Of a stretch of 64,000 nucleotides of DNA, positions 55,662-64,000 are shown piece by piece (position 1 is the stretch's first letter; the number at the start of each line of letters is the position of its first letter). The DNA is taken from NCBI GenBank assembly GCA_010405405.1, contig MU004242.1, forward strand, positions 472,748 to 536,747, in the 5' to 3' direction. A model generated the notes under the pieces. The model saw only the letters and a list, made by a program, of their open reading frames with translations, was not told the origin of the DNA and did not search any database. The DNA comes from Microthyrium microscopicum (Eukaryota; Ascomycota; Dothideomycetes; Microthyriales; Microthyriaceae). The position numbers and the translations under genes are program-made.

Positions 55662-58241
55662 CTAAGTTTTCACTCCTGGAGCAGCTCCTGGAGCAGCTCC
55701 TTGAGCTTTCGGCATTTTCTTGCCATGTCCACTGAGGCTCTTCTCCACGCCTCCTTTCCAGAAATGGGGAGCAACTTCTGCTAACCATGTAACCTCAATA
55801 GGCGCAACCTGCCGCATCCAATCGGCACTGGTCTGTACTATTTCGTGGTACATAACCACCTTCGGTCTCGTAGCATCGCCCGATAACGAGCTAGAAGGAT
55901 GTATCTTGACCGTCATATTGTTCTTGAGCGTCCGATAATGCATGCCATCTCTTGTCAACGTGCCAGTATGGCTAAAGTATCCTGCCAGTAACGACTTGAG
56001 GATTGGCACGTAATCCGCGGCACCAATACTGGACATCGGAATATCAACTCGGTCACATAACTGCTCGAGTTGTTCGCGTACTAGTCTTGCGCGCTGCAGG
56101 GAGCGGTATTGCACAAAGTTTTCTTTGGCCCACATCATGCTGTACTCGCTCTCTTCCCATGCATTGAACACGTTAAGCAGTGAGATGTGATCACCACCTT
56201 CTTTGCTTGCCATTCGTGCGCGAGCTGAATCTGCATGGACCTTTTGCTCCTTTGGTCGAAAGAAGAGGTTTGCAGCTTCGCCTAGCATGGCGACGATGGT
56301 GATGACTTCGGCGACACAGCCGTTTTTGCTACTCGCGATGATCGCGGCAGCCAGTTCCGGTTCAGTAGGAAACTCGATCATTTGGCGACCAAGCTTTGTA
56401 ATGCGTCCATCAGTAGCGAGGGCGCCGAGCTCGTAGAGAGAAGACAGAGCGGCGATGAGAGCATTAGGAGACGGAGCATCAAGATAGTCGAATTCAATGA
56501 GATTTTCAATGCCCATTGCTTTGAGGAAGAGAACCATTGATGAGAGGTTAGATTTTATCATGTCAGGATAGATTTCTTCGGGCATTTCAGAAAGCCAGCT
56601 GTGTTTTGTGTAGAGACGCAGGCAGGTACCTGGGCCAACACGGCCTGCTCGACCGGCCCGTTGTTCTGCTGATGCTCGTGAGATTGGCGTGGCTTGCAGA
56701 CTTTCTGTTCCAGTAGCTGGATTAAAGACGTTGTCCTTTGCTAGACCGGAATCTATCACGTATGAGATTCCTGGGACTGTGATACTGGTTTCGGCGATGT
56801 TTGTTGCTAAGATGACTTTTCGGGCTCCTGGTGGTGTTAGATCGAAGATCCGTTGTTGGAGTTCTGATGGCATGGAACTGTAGATTGGTGCCACCACTAT
56901 TGGCGCTGCTCTACTTCCCAACTTTTTGGCAGTCTCTTCTATTTCTGATGCTGCAAGCTCGATGTCGTCTTGACCAGTCAGAAAGACTAATATATCGCCA
57001 GGTATCTTCTGACTGAGATGTATTTGCCAGACTGTCGTTACAGCTGCGGCAACATAATTTGCTTCTGGAGCACTGGAGAACATAGTCTCCACTGGGTGCA
57101 TTCGTCCTGGAACATGGAATATTGGACAGTCTCCTAGGAAAGCACTGAACTTTGCACTGTTGAGTGTTGCAGAACTGATGATAAGTTTTAGGTCTGGACG
57201 ATGCTGACACAGATCCTTGAGGAAGGCCAGTAAGATATCTGTACTCAGTGTCCGTTCGTGGGCTTCATCTAACATAACCACCGAGTATGCGGCTAGCGTG
57301 GGATCCGCGATAAGTTCACGAAGCAAGAGGCCATCAGTCATGAACTTGATTTGCGTCTTGTCTGATACCTTTTGCTCGAAACGAACGCTATAACCAACTT
57401 GAGCTCCTAATCGAACTCCTTGCTCATCAGCAACACGAGCTGCGACAGACATGGCTGCTACTCGACGTGGTTGTGTGACTGCAATCATCAGACCCGAGTT
57501 CAGACCTTCCTCTAATATGTACTGTGGGATTTGTGTAGTCTTGCCGGATCCAGTATCAGACGAAACGATTATGCTCTGGTAATTTTTTATTGCGTCCACC
57601 AGCTCTGTTCTGTATTGGTACATGGGCAGCTTTTTCCGTCCTTCTTGCATTGACGTGGCCTCTTTCTCAGCTTCATCTATCCTCTTCTCGAACTCTTTTT
57701 GCTCCTGGGTTTTGGGCTTCGCTTTTATGGTTCCAGCAATGGTTGAGCCTTTGACAAAGTTGAGCTTATGGGAGTCGTCAAAAACATATTCATAGTCTTC
57801 TTCATTCACGCGTCCGCCTTGTGATGGAAGGCCGGCCGTAGCTTTCGCCTTGGCTGCCTGTTCATCTTCCCATAATTGAAACTCAGACTTGTTGTCTCGG
57901 TCTTTTGTGCGCTTGGTGAGGGTTTCTTTCTTGGAAACCTCGCCCGCCTCTTGTAGAAAGAAGCCATCGCGATCCTCAGCCTTTTCCCGCGCATCCAATA
58001 GCGCCTCTGCTGTATTCAATATATCTCGATTCTTCTGGAATTCGGCGAGTTCTCGTCTGCTAAGATGGGGATTGGTGCGCTCTTCTTGAGCTTCCTCTTC
58101 GACTTGTTGGCGCAGCAGTAATATTCGCTCGACTTCTCGTTTCTTCAGGTAATCTTGACGCGAGCGCAACCTTATGTCATCGACACTTGGTCTGTCTAAT
58201 ACGTCGACATCTTCCCGGCGGCGTTTGCGATCGCTTGACAT
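55662..58241 (-). CDS. prp2: DEAH-box pre-mRNA splicing helicase Prp2 (DHX16)
   Basis: Spliceosomal ATPase that remodels the activated spliceosome before the first transesterification. Intronless, 859 residues. Motifs in order: GSGKT (231-235), TQPRRVAAMS (256-265), DEAH (325-328), SAT (357-359), LVFLTGQDDIE, ATNIAETS and QRAGRAGR near 520. The HA2/OB C-terminal region follows (GYFSHTGTLTRDG, IHPSSSL) and ends near KKMPKAQG, which matches the DHX16 tail. The pre-helicase segment VNEEDYEYVFDD is DHX16-like. The N-terminus is about 150-180 residues shorter than the human protein. The terminal QGAAPGAAPG reflects a short tandem repeat at about 55674-55700. It is divergent from the desaturase gene. 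Confidence 0.92.
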   Translation of the reverse strand: MSSDRKRRREDVDVLDRPSVDDIRLRSRQDYLKKREVERILLLRQQVEEEAQEERTNPHLSRRELAEFQKNRDILNTAEALLDAREKAEDRDGFFLQEAGEVSKKETLTKRTKDRDNKSEFQLWEDEQAAKAKATAGLPSQGGRVNEEDYEYVFDDSHKLNFVKGSTIAGTIKAKPKTQEQKEFEKRIDEAEKEATSMQEGRKKLPMYQYRTELVDAIKNYQSIIVSSDTGSGKTTQIPQYILEEGLNSGLMIAVTQPRRVAAMSVAARVADEQGVRLGAQVGYSVRFEQKVSDKTQIKFMTDGLLLRELIADPTLAAYSVVMLDEAHERTLSTDILLAFLKDLCQHRPDLKLIISSATLNSAKFSAFLGDCPIFHVPGRMHPVETMFSSAPEANYVAAAVTTVWQIHLSQKIPGDILVFLTGQDDIELAASEIEETAKKLGSRAAPIVVAPIYSSMPSELQQRIFDLTPPGARKVILATNIAETSITVPGISYVIDSGLAKDNVFNPATGTESLQATPISRASAEQRAGRAGRVGPGTCLRLYTKHSWLSEMPEEIYPDMIKSNLSSMVLFLKAMGIENLIEFDYLDAPSPNALIAALSSLYELGALATDGRITKLGRQMIEFPTEPELAAAIIASSKNGCVAEVITIVAMLGEAANLFFRPKEQKVHADSARARMASKEGGDHISLLNVFNAWEESEYSMMWAKENFVQYRSLQRARLVREQLEQLCDRVDIPMSSIGAADYVPILKSLLAGYFSHTGTLTRDGMHYRTLKNNMTVKIHPSSSLSGDATRPKVVMYHEIVQTSADWMRQVAPIEVTWLAEVAPHFWKGGVEKSLSGHGKKMPKAQGAAPGAAPGVKT

Positions 58242-58679
58242 CGCGAGTAGGCTAATGGATCTTGGATATGGCTATCGTGCTTCAAATCCGGGCGGGGAAG
58301 AGGCTAGTTGAATGGCTTAGGGGTAATGGAGAGTACAGTGCTCCTGCTAGATTGAAGAAATTATTGGTGTGAGGATTGAGCAACGAAGTAGGCAACCTCT
58401 CTTCACGTGGGACACTTGCAACTTTTCCAGGTTGAAGCTGCCCGCATAAAATCCACGAGGTGTGGCCGTGCAAGCAGAAACGCCACATTTAGCCACTCCT
58501 GATCTTCCGAAATCTTTCGACCAGCATCAAATTCCACAATTCTGCTGCCTACAACTGTTCTAATAGTCTATTTGCTTCAGAGAGCTTTCTGGTGCTTCCC
58601 ATGGACCGTATCGTCAATTGAAAACTCACCATTCCCGCCTTGATACCTTCACCATTTTTCAATTCCCATCCGTAACACC
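58242..58679. other. Bidirectional promoter between prp2 and the desaturase
   Basis: 438 bp with both starts facing outward. The desaturase side is CT-rich just before the ATG (CCCATCCGTAACACC). No further element is recognised. Confidence 0.5.
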
Positions 58680-60434
58680 ATGAATGTAGCTCCAGCCCCC
58701 ACCAAGCGAGATCGCGTCCTTCCAATCTACTCCCGCCGAGAGGTTGAAGCCCTTATAGCTGATGGAAAACACATTATAATCGTAGACGGCAGTGTTTTAA
58801 AATGTGACGCCTGGATGCCCTACCACCCGGGTGGGGACACTGCAATTCGACATATGGTTGGCAGAGATGCGACAGACGAAGTCAATGCGTAAGCTCAAGT
58901 CATTGGGGAGTGGCAGCATAAAGATACTGACGTTCGCAGACTTCATTCCCCTGAAGCGAGGCAAAGAATGCAAACTTACAAGATTGGAAGAACAGAAGGA
59001 CGCTGGGACAACTTCTTACCACCGATTCAAGGAGGACAGTTTCGGCCTAGAGCTCAGGAGGAACCATTGGATGTCCGGATTATACAATCAACAAGCACAA
59101 GCTCTTCCGAATCAGGATCGACTTGTGAGGAGACATCGTCTAGATCATCACCTATCATTGAAACCGAGGATGCCAATGCTTTGCGGAGAAGAAGACTGGG
59201 AAGTCTCACACCGCCTTCATCAGTAGAATCCGAGGACGAAATAGATAATAAGCCGCGAATCGCTCATTTAGACCGCAGAACTCAGGAAGAAATCGAGATG
59301 GACTCTGCTCTCTATCCTTCCTTGGAGCCTCAAGTTCAGGACGAAATCGTAAGAAAATACCGGATACTCTATGACCGAATCAAAGAGGAAGGCCTATTTC
59401 AATGCAATTACTGGGACTATGCTCCAGATGCGATAAGAACGTCTATTCTACTTACAACGTCGTTGTTTCTACTACACAGCCAATGGTACAAGACCAGTGC
59501 CGTTGTGCTGGGACTTTTTTGGCATCAATTGGTTTTTTGCGCCCATGACGCAGGACATATGGGCATCACGCATGATTTCCACGTGGATTCGTGCCTTGGA
59601 ATATTCATTGCTGATTTTATGGGCGGCTTGAGTATTGGGTGGTGGAAGCATAACCACAATGTTCACCACATTGTAACCAATGCACCGGAACACGATCCAG
59701 ATATCCAGCATCTCCCATTCTTCGCAGTTTCTCACCGGTTCTTGGAGTCACTTAGATCGACCTACTACGACTTCGTCATGGAATATGATATTGTGGCAAG
59801 AAACGCAATTCGCATACAACACTATCTATACTATGTCATCTTGACATTGGGCAGATTCAATCTCTACCGGTTGTCGTGGGCTTTCTTAATACTGCGAAAA
59901 GGACCAAAAAAGGGACCTTCCTGGTGGCATTACTGGCTAGAAGTCGTCGGCAACGTATTCTTCTGGACCTGGTTCGGCTATGGCATCTTGTACAAAAGCT
60001 TACCCACTAATTCCGATCGATTCGTCTACCTCATAATAAGCCACGTAGTCACATCACCTGTCCACCTACAGATCACATTGAGCCATTTTGGAATGAGTAC
60101 CGCCGATCTAGGAGTCGCCGAATCATTTCCGCAAAAGATGCTTCGGACCACCATGGACGTCGACTGCCCTCCTTGGCTTGATTTTATCCACGGCGGACTA
60201 CAATTCCAAGCTATACACCATTTATATCCGCGAATTCCCCGGCCAAATCTTAGACGAACGCAAAAGCTAGTGCAGCAATTTTGTGAAGAAGTCAATATTC
60301 CATATGCGATCTATGGTTTTGTGGATGGCAACAAGCAGGTGATTGGGCGTTTGGAGGAAGTGGCTAGGCAAGCATCTATCCTGGCAGCGTGTCAGAGCGC
60401 TATGGTTGCAGAAGGCGATTTTGGATTGCAATGA
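58680..60434 (+). CDS. Sphingolipid delta-8 desaturase with N-terminal cytochrome b5
   Basis: Introduces the delta-8 (E) double bond into the long-chain base of fungal glucosylceramides at the ER, drawing electrons through its fused cytochrome b5. Exons 58680-58888 and 58940-60434 (51-nt intron, GTAAGC) give 567 residues. The heme pocket has HPGG (49-52) and the second ligand His72, whose codon lies just after the splice. Desaturase histidine boxes: HDAGH (272-276), HNHNVHH (307-313) and QAIHH (493-497); Gln replacing the first His of box 3 is typical of b5-fusion front-end desaturases. Membrane spans flank the boxes. A polar Ser/acidic linker of about 70 residues (110-180) separates b5 and desaturase. 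Confidence 0.93.
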
Positions 60435-60755
60435 TAGCAATTCATATGTAATTGGTGGTTTTTGAGTGTAGTGAGTTGTTGCAAACAGCGTACATACAGT
60501 CATCCAGTTGCGCAAACGCTTGTTGACTCGAACTAGAAATTAGTGGGCTTGTGATGCCCTCAACTTTCACAGAGATATATCTTGGGTAGTCTCTTTTGCC
60601 GATGCAGAGCAAAGTTGATGTTCATTTGGAAGTCATATTCTAAAGTCACTTGCAAAAGCAAGTCACAAGACAGAAATCATGAAGCAATATTATCAACAAC
60701 TTAGGCCCATCTTGAAAAGCCTAAAGATTGAAGTCTGGTTTTACCTCCATCCCAC
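60435..60755. other. Intergenic region
   Basis: 321 bp between the desaturase and the next small ORF; nothing recognised. Confidence 0.35.
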
Positions 60756-61241
60756 ATGAATCAGTCAGTATTTATCGCCAATATGAAATCGCATCATTCA
60801 ACCACCCATGGTGTGAGGTGTCAGCAAACTTCCTTTCAACCTCATAGCCAGATCGATCTGGAGAGCTTCGAGATGCGAGAACGAGTGCCAAAAGAAGAAA
60901 GACCGTGTTCTCAAAAGCTCACCTCAACTCCTGCACCATCTTCAGTGAAAGTCTTCAGACCTCTCAACATGAATCGCACTCGTAAAACAAAGACCAACAC
61001 TCGAAGCTACCCTCAAGACAATATAGCCACCACCAGCGCCGTTGCTGAGCCAAGTCGCCACAAGGATTTGCAACAGCGCTACGCACTAAGACTTCCTCCT
61101 TTGCCTGAGCTCCGCGAAGACATGGAGCGAGATTATAGAGCGGTCTATCCACCGCAAAACCTCAGAGAACAAGTTGAAGAAGAGGTTCAGTTTATGGACT
61201 TGCAGAGAATGGGAAACACTTGGCGAGTAACCTCTCATTGA
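60756..61241 (+). CDS. Hypothetical protein, 161 aa
   Basis: ATG-initiated single-exon frame. The first 90 residues are basic, Ser/Thr/Pro-rich and probably disordered. The C-terminal part is more structured-looking: RYALRLPPLPELREDMERDY, then AVYPPQNLREQVEEEVQF, with charged helices. No signal peptide, membrane span or known domain is seen. The reading frame is longer than the random ORFs around it, which supports a real gene, but there is no family evidence. Confidence 0.5.
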   Translation: MNQSVFIANMKSHHSTTHGVRCQQTSFQPHSQIDLESFEMRERVPKEERPCSQKLTSTPAPSSVKVFRPLNMNRTRKTKTNTRSYPQDNIATTSAVAEPSRHKDLQQRYALRLPPLPELREDMERDYRAVYPPQNLREQVEEEVQFMDLQRMGNTWRVTSH

Positions 61242-61501
61242 AGTTCCTATATAGGATGTCACACTAATAAGTTTCAGGCATATTGTTATGGAATCTGTCA
61301 TGGCTCTTGTTCGTGTGTAAGTTTCCGTTCTTGGATCACAAATCAAACAAGTCATTGACTTTTCTAGAATATTCCCTTACAGTATGACGATGTCATGATG
61401 AACACTTTATGCTTCGAAGAAGCATGATTCATGGATATCTTGGTGATGAGGAAGCAATTGGTAGCAAGACTAAATGATCCAATGTCTACCTCTGCTAAAA
61501 C

Positions 61502-61750
61502 ATGAGTGGCTTACAACGGGACAAACTCATGGTATTCGCCGAATGCTTGATGAAACAAAGACGCATGAATCATAAAGATCTGGGTAACGAGAAAGCATCT
61601 GTTGACAAGCCTAAATTATCAATATCTAATTCTCTCAAGCAAGCGTGTGGTCTGCTACCCGCGTTTGTAGCCAACACTTTTGAATCTAACAAACGAGATA
61701 GCGATGATAAACCCAATGGCGTTTTGGCAACCGGCTCGCGGCTGCGCTAA
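61502..61750 (+). CDS. Very small hypothetical ORF, 82 aa
   Basis: ATG frame in AACATGAG context. Basic product with KQRRMNHKDLG and an amphipathic SISNSLKQACGLLPAFVANTF segment. No family recognised and length is near random expectation, so this is a weak call. Confidence 0.3.
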   Translation: MSGLQRDKLMVFAECLMKQRRMNHKDLGNEKASVDKPKLSISNSLKQACGLLPAFVANTFESNKRDSDDKPNGVLATGSRLR

Positions 61751-61987
61751 TGAGTTCTTTTCCTTAAATAGACAGTCGTAGAATTAAATCCTGTTTTGTG
61801 ACTGCGTCATGCCATCCACAACTTACACAAAACTTCGAACATGATATTGAGAGAACACCATACAACAGTACCAACCAATTTTCTTTACCCACCCTAATCA
61901 TCACCGTCTTTTCGACCTAACTGTACTGATAGAAACTCTTGCGCGGGCTCTACCACTTGCGCTTCATAACCTCTGTCACACTCTTTG

Positions 61988-62194
61988 ATGCCGTCTCCAA
62001 TCCGCATATATCATTGGACCCAGTCAATGACCGAAATCCTCAAGAGACTCATAGCAGAAGGTCTTACGCCTGAGCAAATCAAACCGATTCTTGATACCGA
62101 ACATCACTTGTCCTGGGTTACTGAGTCCATGGTATTACGAAAAATGCAGGAACTGTACTTTAAACAGGCCATCGGAATATGGTATGATGAATAG
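61988..62194 (+). CDS. Small helical ORF, 68 aa
   Basis: I start at ATG 61988 (TTGATGCCG). The product is compact and helical: WTQSMTEILKRLIAEGLTPE, QIKPILDTEHHLSW, VLRKMQELYFKQAIGIWYDE. Its composition is protein-like, and the LTPEQIKPIL block loosely resembles LSPEQVKLIM of the small gene at 10323-10706. It belongs to a cluster of very small ORFs in the last 4 kb. No function assigned. Confidence 0.45.
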   Translation: MPSPIRIYHWTQSMTEILKRLIAEGLTPEQIKPILDTEHHLSWVTESMVLRKMQELYFKQAIGIWYDE

Positions 62195-62829
62195 CAAATG
62201 GTGAATGAGAAAATCACACCAAAGTTTAAGAGTTACAAAAGCATATTTCCTAATTTTGATACGTTTACTGCTTCTTCTAAGCTTCGACTAGTAGTAGCTT
62301 TGAAGAAGTAGAAAATATTAATGGCCTTCGACTAAAAGTTCTCTTGTGTTGCAGGCATTGCACTTCGCAAATGGTAAAAGCTGACTTCTGATATTTCATC
62401 CTAAACTAAGACTCTCCTATGATCGCCGGTAGTGCTCATTATGTTACTTTATCCTGAGAAAGATGATGCATAAGTTCTCACTCACCTGCTATCCGGGCAT
62501 AGGCTGGGCTGAGATACATGATTCTTCTCTAAGCATGTGTGAACAGGTCTCTCTCTTATACGATATACACAGGTATCATAACTCTAAGAGCATAATTGTC
62601 ATTTTATGATTCAGTATGATCATCAGTAAACTCACAGACCATATTCATAAGAAGGTTCACTTTTGAGGTTCACTGAGGTATCTACAATATCGCTTAAAGA
62701 TTTCATATAAAAGGCAATGTATTGATGAGCGCTTACACGCCAGAATAGCACCATCATCACGACATAGGGCAGCAAAACATACAAACTAGAATATTACAAT
62801 AAGTCAATCACTGCCTACAACGAACGAAA
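62195..62829. other. Intergenic region with imperfect hairpin
   Basis: AT-rich. An imperfect inverted repeat (CTTCTTCTAAGCTTCGACTA, then AGTAGCTTTGAAGAAG) lies at about 62270-62311. A TATA-like CATATAAAAG at about 62703-62712 sits roughly 120 bp before the next small ORF and supports that gene. Confidence 0.4.
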
Positions 62830-63009
62830 ATGGACCCAAGATGGACACCACGATTGGAGCAAATGCTATTAACAGAATTGCAACGACCAGACCGGGACCT
62901 GAATGCCCTTCTCTTCTATTTCGTGTTTGGTGAAAAGCAGGATTGGATCACACCGGATGAGGCCAGAGCTAAAGTTGAACAGATGAAAGCTAAATATGGC
63001 ATCTCGTAA
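62830..63009 (+). CDS. Very small helical protein, 59 aa
   Basis: ATG 62830 in GAAAATGG context to TAA 63007-63009. The protein reads MDPRWTPRLEQMLLTELQ, DLNALLFYFVFGEK, WITPDEARAKVEQMKAKYGI: two or three well-formed helices with a [WL]xTP[DE] cap. A TATA-like element lies about 120 bp upstream, followed by a CA-rich leader (CAGCAAAACATACAAAC), typical of fungal promoters. It looks like a genuine small gene of unknown function and recalls the 61988 ORF in size and helix-capping pattern. Confidence 0.5.
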   Translation: MDPRWTPRLEQMLLTELQRPDRDLNALLFYFVFGEKQDWITPDEARAKVEQMKAKYGIS

Positions 63010-63954
63010 GAATAGAAGGATCATAGGCAGAAGCGAAACCGAACGAATAGGATAGGTACAAGGGTGACAATACAAGATAGTGGTCTAATACTAGTGGTGC
63101 TCTTGAAATTGACTCTTATAAAGTACATAAGTAAGAGGTAAAGCAATGATACTACTTTCACCACTTCCTGGATGTGTAGGTATATAAAGCGGCCTTCCCC
63201 TTTCTTCCTAGACACATCAATCATGCAATGAAAACCTGTATCATCTATTCGTCACGCTATGGAGAGTTATTGTCTCGCAGTCACTACAGCATTTGCTGAC
63301 ATTGGGAGTCTTGTCGCAAAGAGCAGGTCACAATACATACACCGATATGCTACTACATCCCGTTCTCAACGAATTTTACTATTTCCGATGCCTGGAATCT
63401 ACTTAGGTACACTAAATTTTTATCGAAACTGATTGGGACCGATGTCTGATCAATACCAAATTACTGATTTCACCACACCAAACCACGTTATACTGAATGC
63501 TTGGAGTATCTGAACGTCCAACACAACTGCTAGAATATTAATCATATTACTGTGAGATCCGGATTTTGAAATAGCAAGTTACTATGTGCCTAAAATCATT
63601 GAAGACTACAGGAATGCGGTCAAACAAGGCATAGGATTAGAATTCTGTCCTCTACATTACCAAGGGACACAAGGAGCCCGAAATGCTAGCTCGTCCCTTG
63701 GAATCGTGAAATGAGCGTCTTCTAAACTCTGGTTGAAGAAAAGATAGGTGAAGGCCACCCATTATGTTGAGTAAAATATTTGGTCGACCATCCCACTATA
63801 GTCTGACGGTATAGTAGGCAGACAGACAAATATATGTTTAATCATCTCGACCGACTGAACTTACACCTGGTACTTTCTATTCACACTTGTTTACTTCTCC
63901 AAAGCTCGACAAGAAACTGCTCTAAACCGTCCATCTACTAAAGACTTATACAAC
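63010..63954. other. Intergenic region
   Basis: 945 bp, AT-rich. A TATA-like TATATAAAGC at about 63180-63189 precedes no clear ORF within 400 bp. The short minus-strand frames look random. Confidence 0.35.
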
Positions 63955-64000
63955 ATGGACTTATTATGGCAAATCTTTACCACCATCCTTTTCCTTACGC
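63955..64000 (+). CDS. Possible 5' end of a membrane or secreted protein, cut by window edge
   Basis: ATG in CAACATGGAC context opens a frame reading MDLLWQIFTTILFLT up to the last base. Fifteen residues of hydrophobic sequence after a short acidic start would suit a signal peptide or a type of N-terminal anchor such as that of cytochrome P450s. Too short to identify. Confidence 0.3.
   Translation, partial: MDLLWQIFTTILFLT

Overview
The window reads as nuclear DNA of a filamentous ascomycete (Pezizomycotina). The reasons are: many spliceosomal introns of 50-70 nt with GTAAGT-like donors and CTAAC/CTGAC branch sites; an ascomycete-type laccase ending in the DSGL plug; an AA9 copper monooxygenase; and a leashin-type giant 'involucrin repeat' protein, which is a Pezizomycotina hallmark. 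A leotiomycete is possible, but I cannot prove the class from sequence alone.

Layout. 0-12.3 kb: a partial NCS-1/frequenin calcium sensor cut by the left edge, a three-exon GRE2-like NADPH reductase, an F-box protein, an unknown signal-peptide plus six-span membrane protein, three small genes of unknown function and a GT17 glycosyltransferase. 14.2-18.2 kb: an AA9 LPMO and a 14-exon laccase side by side on the minus strand, an apparent lignocellulose-oxidation pair. 19.4-25.0 kb: an intron-bearing tRNA-His(GUG)-like gene with a mispaired acceptor stem, a second F-box-like protein, a small secreted protein, and a divergent pair of RNA-processing genes (IMP3 of the U3 snoRNP and a CstF-64/Rna15 homologue).

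26.0-34.3 kb is a gene-poor 8.3 kb block with no convincing gene. It holds four long fold-back inverted repeats (47-78 bp arms) within 3.5 kb, one of them with perfect 47 bp arms, and a 15-bp minisatellite. 34.3-53.9 kb is one giant two-exon gene encoding about 6,515 residues. I assign it to leashin (LAH), the Woronin-body tether. It carries about two dozen Lys-rich/acidic 'KGKKGKK...WEPEPE' units, an Arg/Glu-rich helix, Ser/Arg repeats, LPxLPxSRPxSP motifs and about 15 regularly recurring Ala/Gly-rich hydrophobic segments.

54.6-64 kb: a secreted alpha/beta hydrolase, the spliceosomal DEAH helicase Prp2/DHX16, a divergently transcribed cytochrome-b5-fused sphingolipid delta-8 desaturase, and then a run of very small ORFs of unknown function. 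A possible signal-anchored protein is cut by the right edge.

Functionally, most named genes are housekeeping (calcium signalling, rRNA and mRNA processing, sphingolipids, septal-pore biology). The LPMO-laccase pair and the secreted hydrolase are the plant-biomass component. The strongest candidates for something undescribed are the fold-back cluster and the internal architecture of the giant protein.
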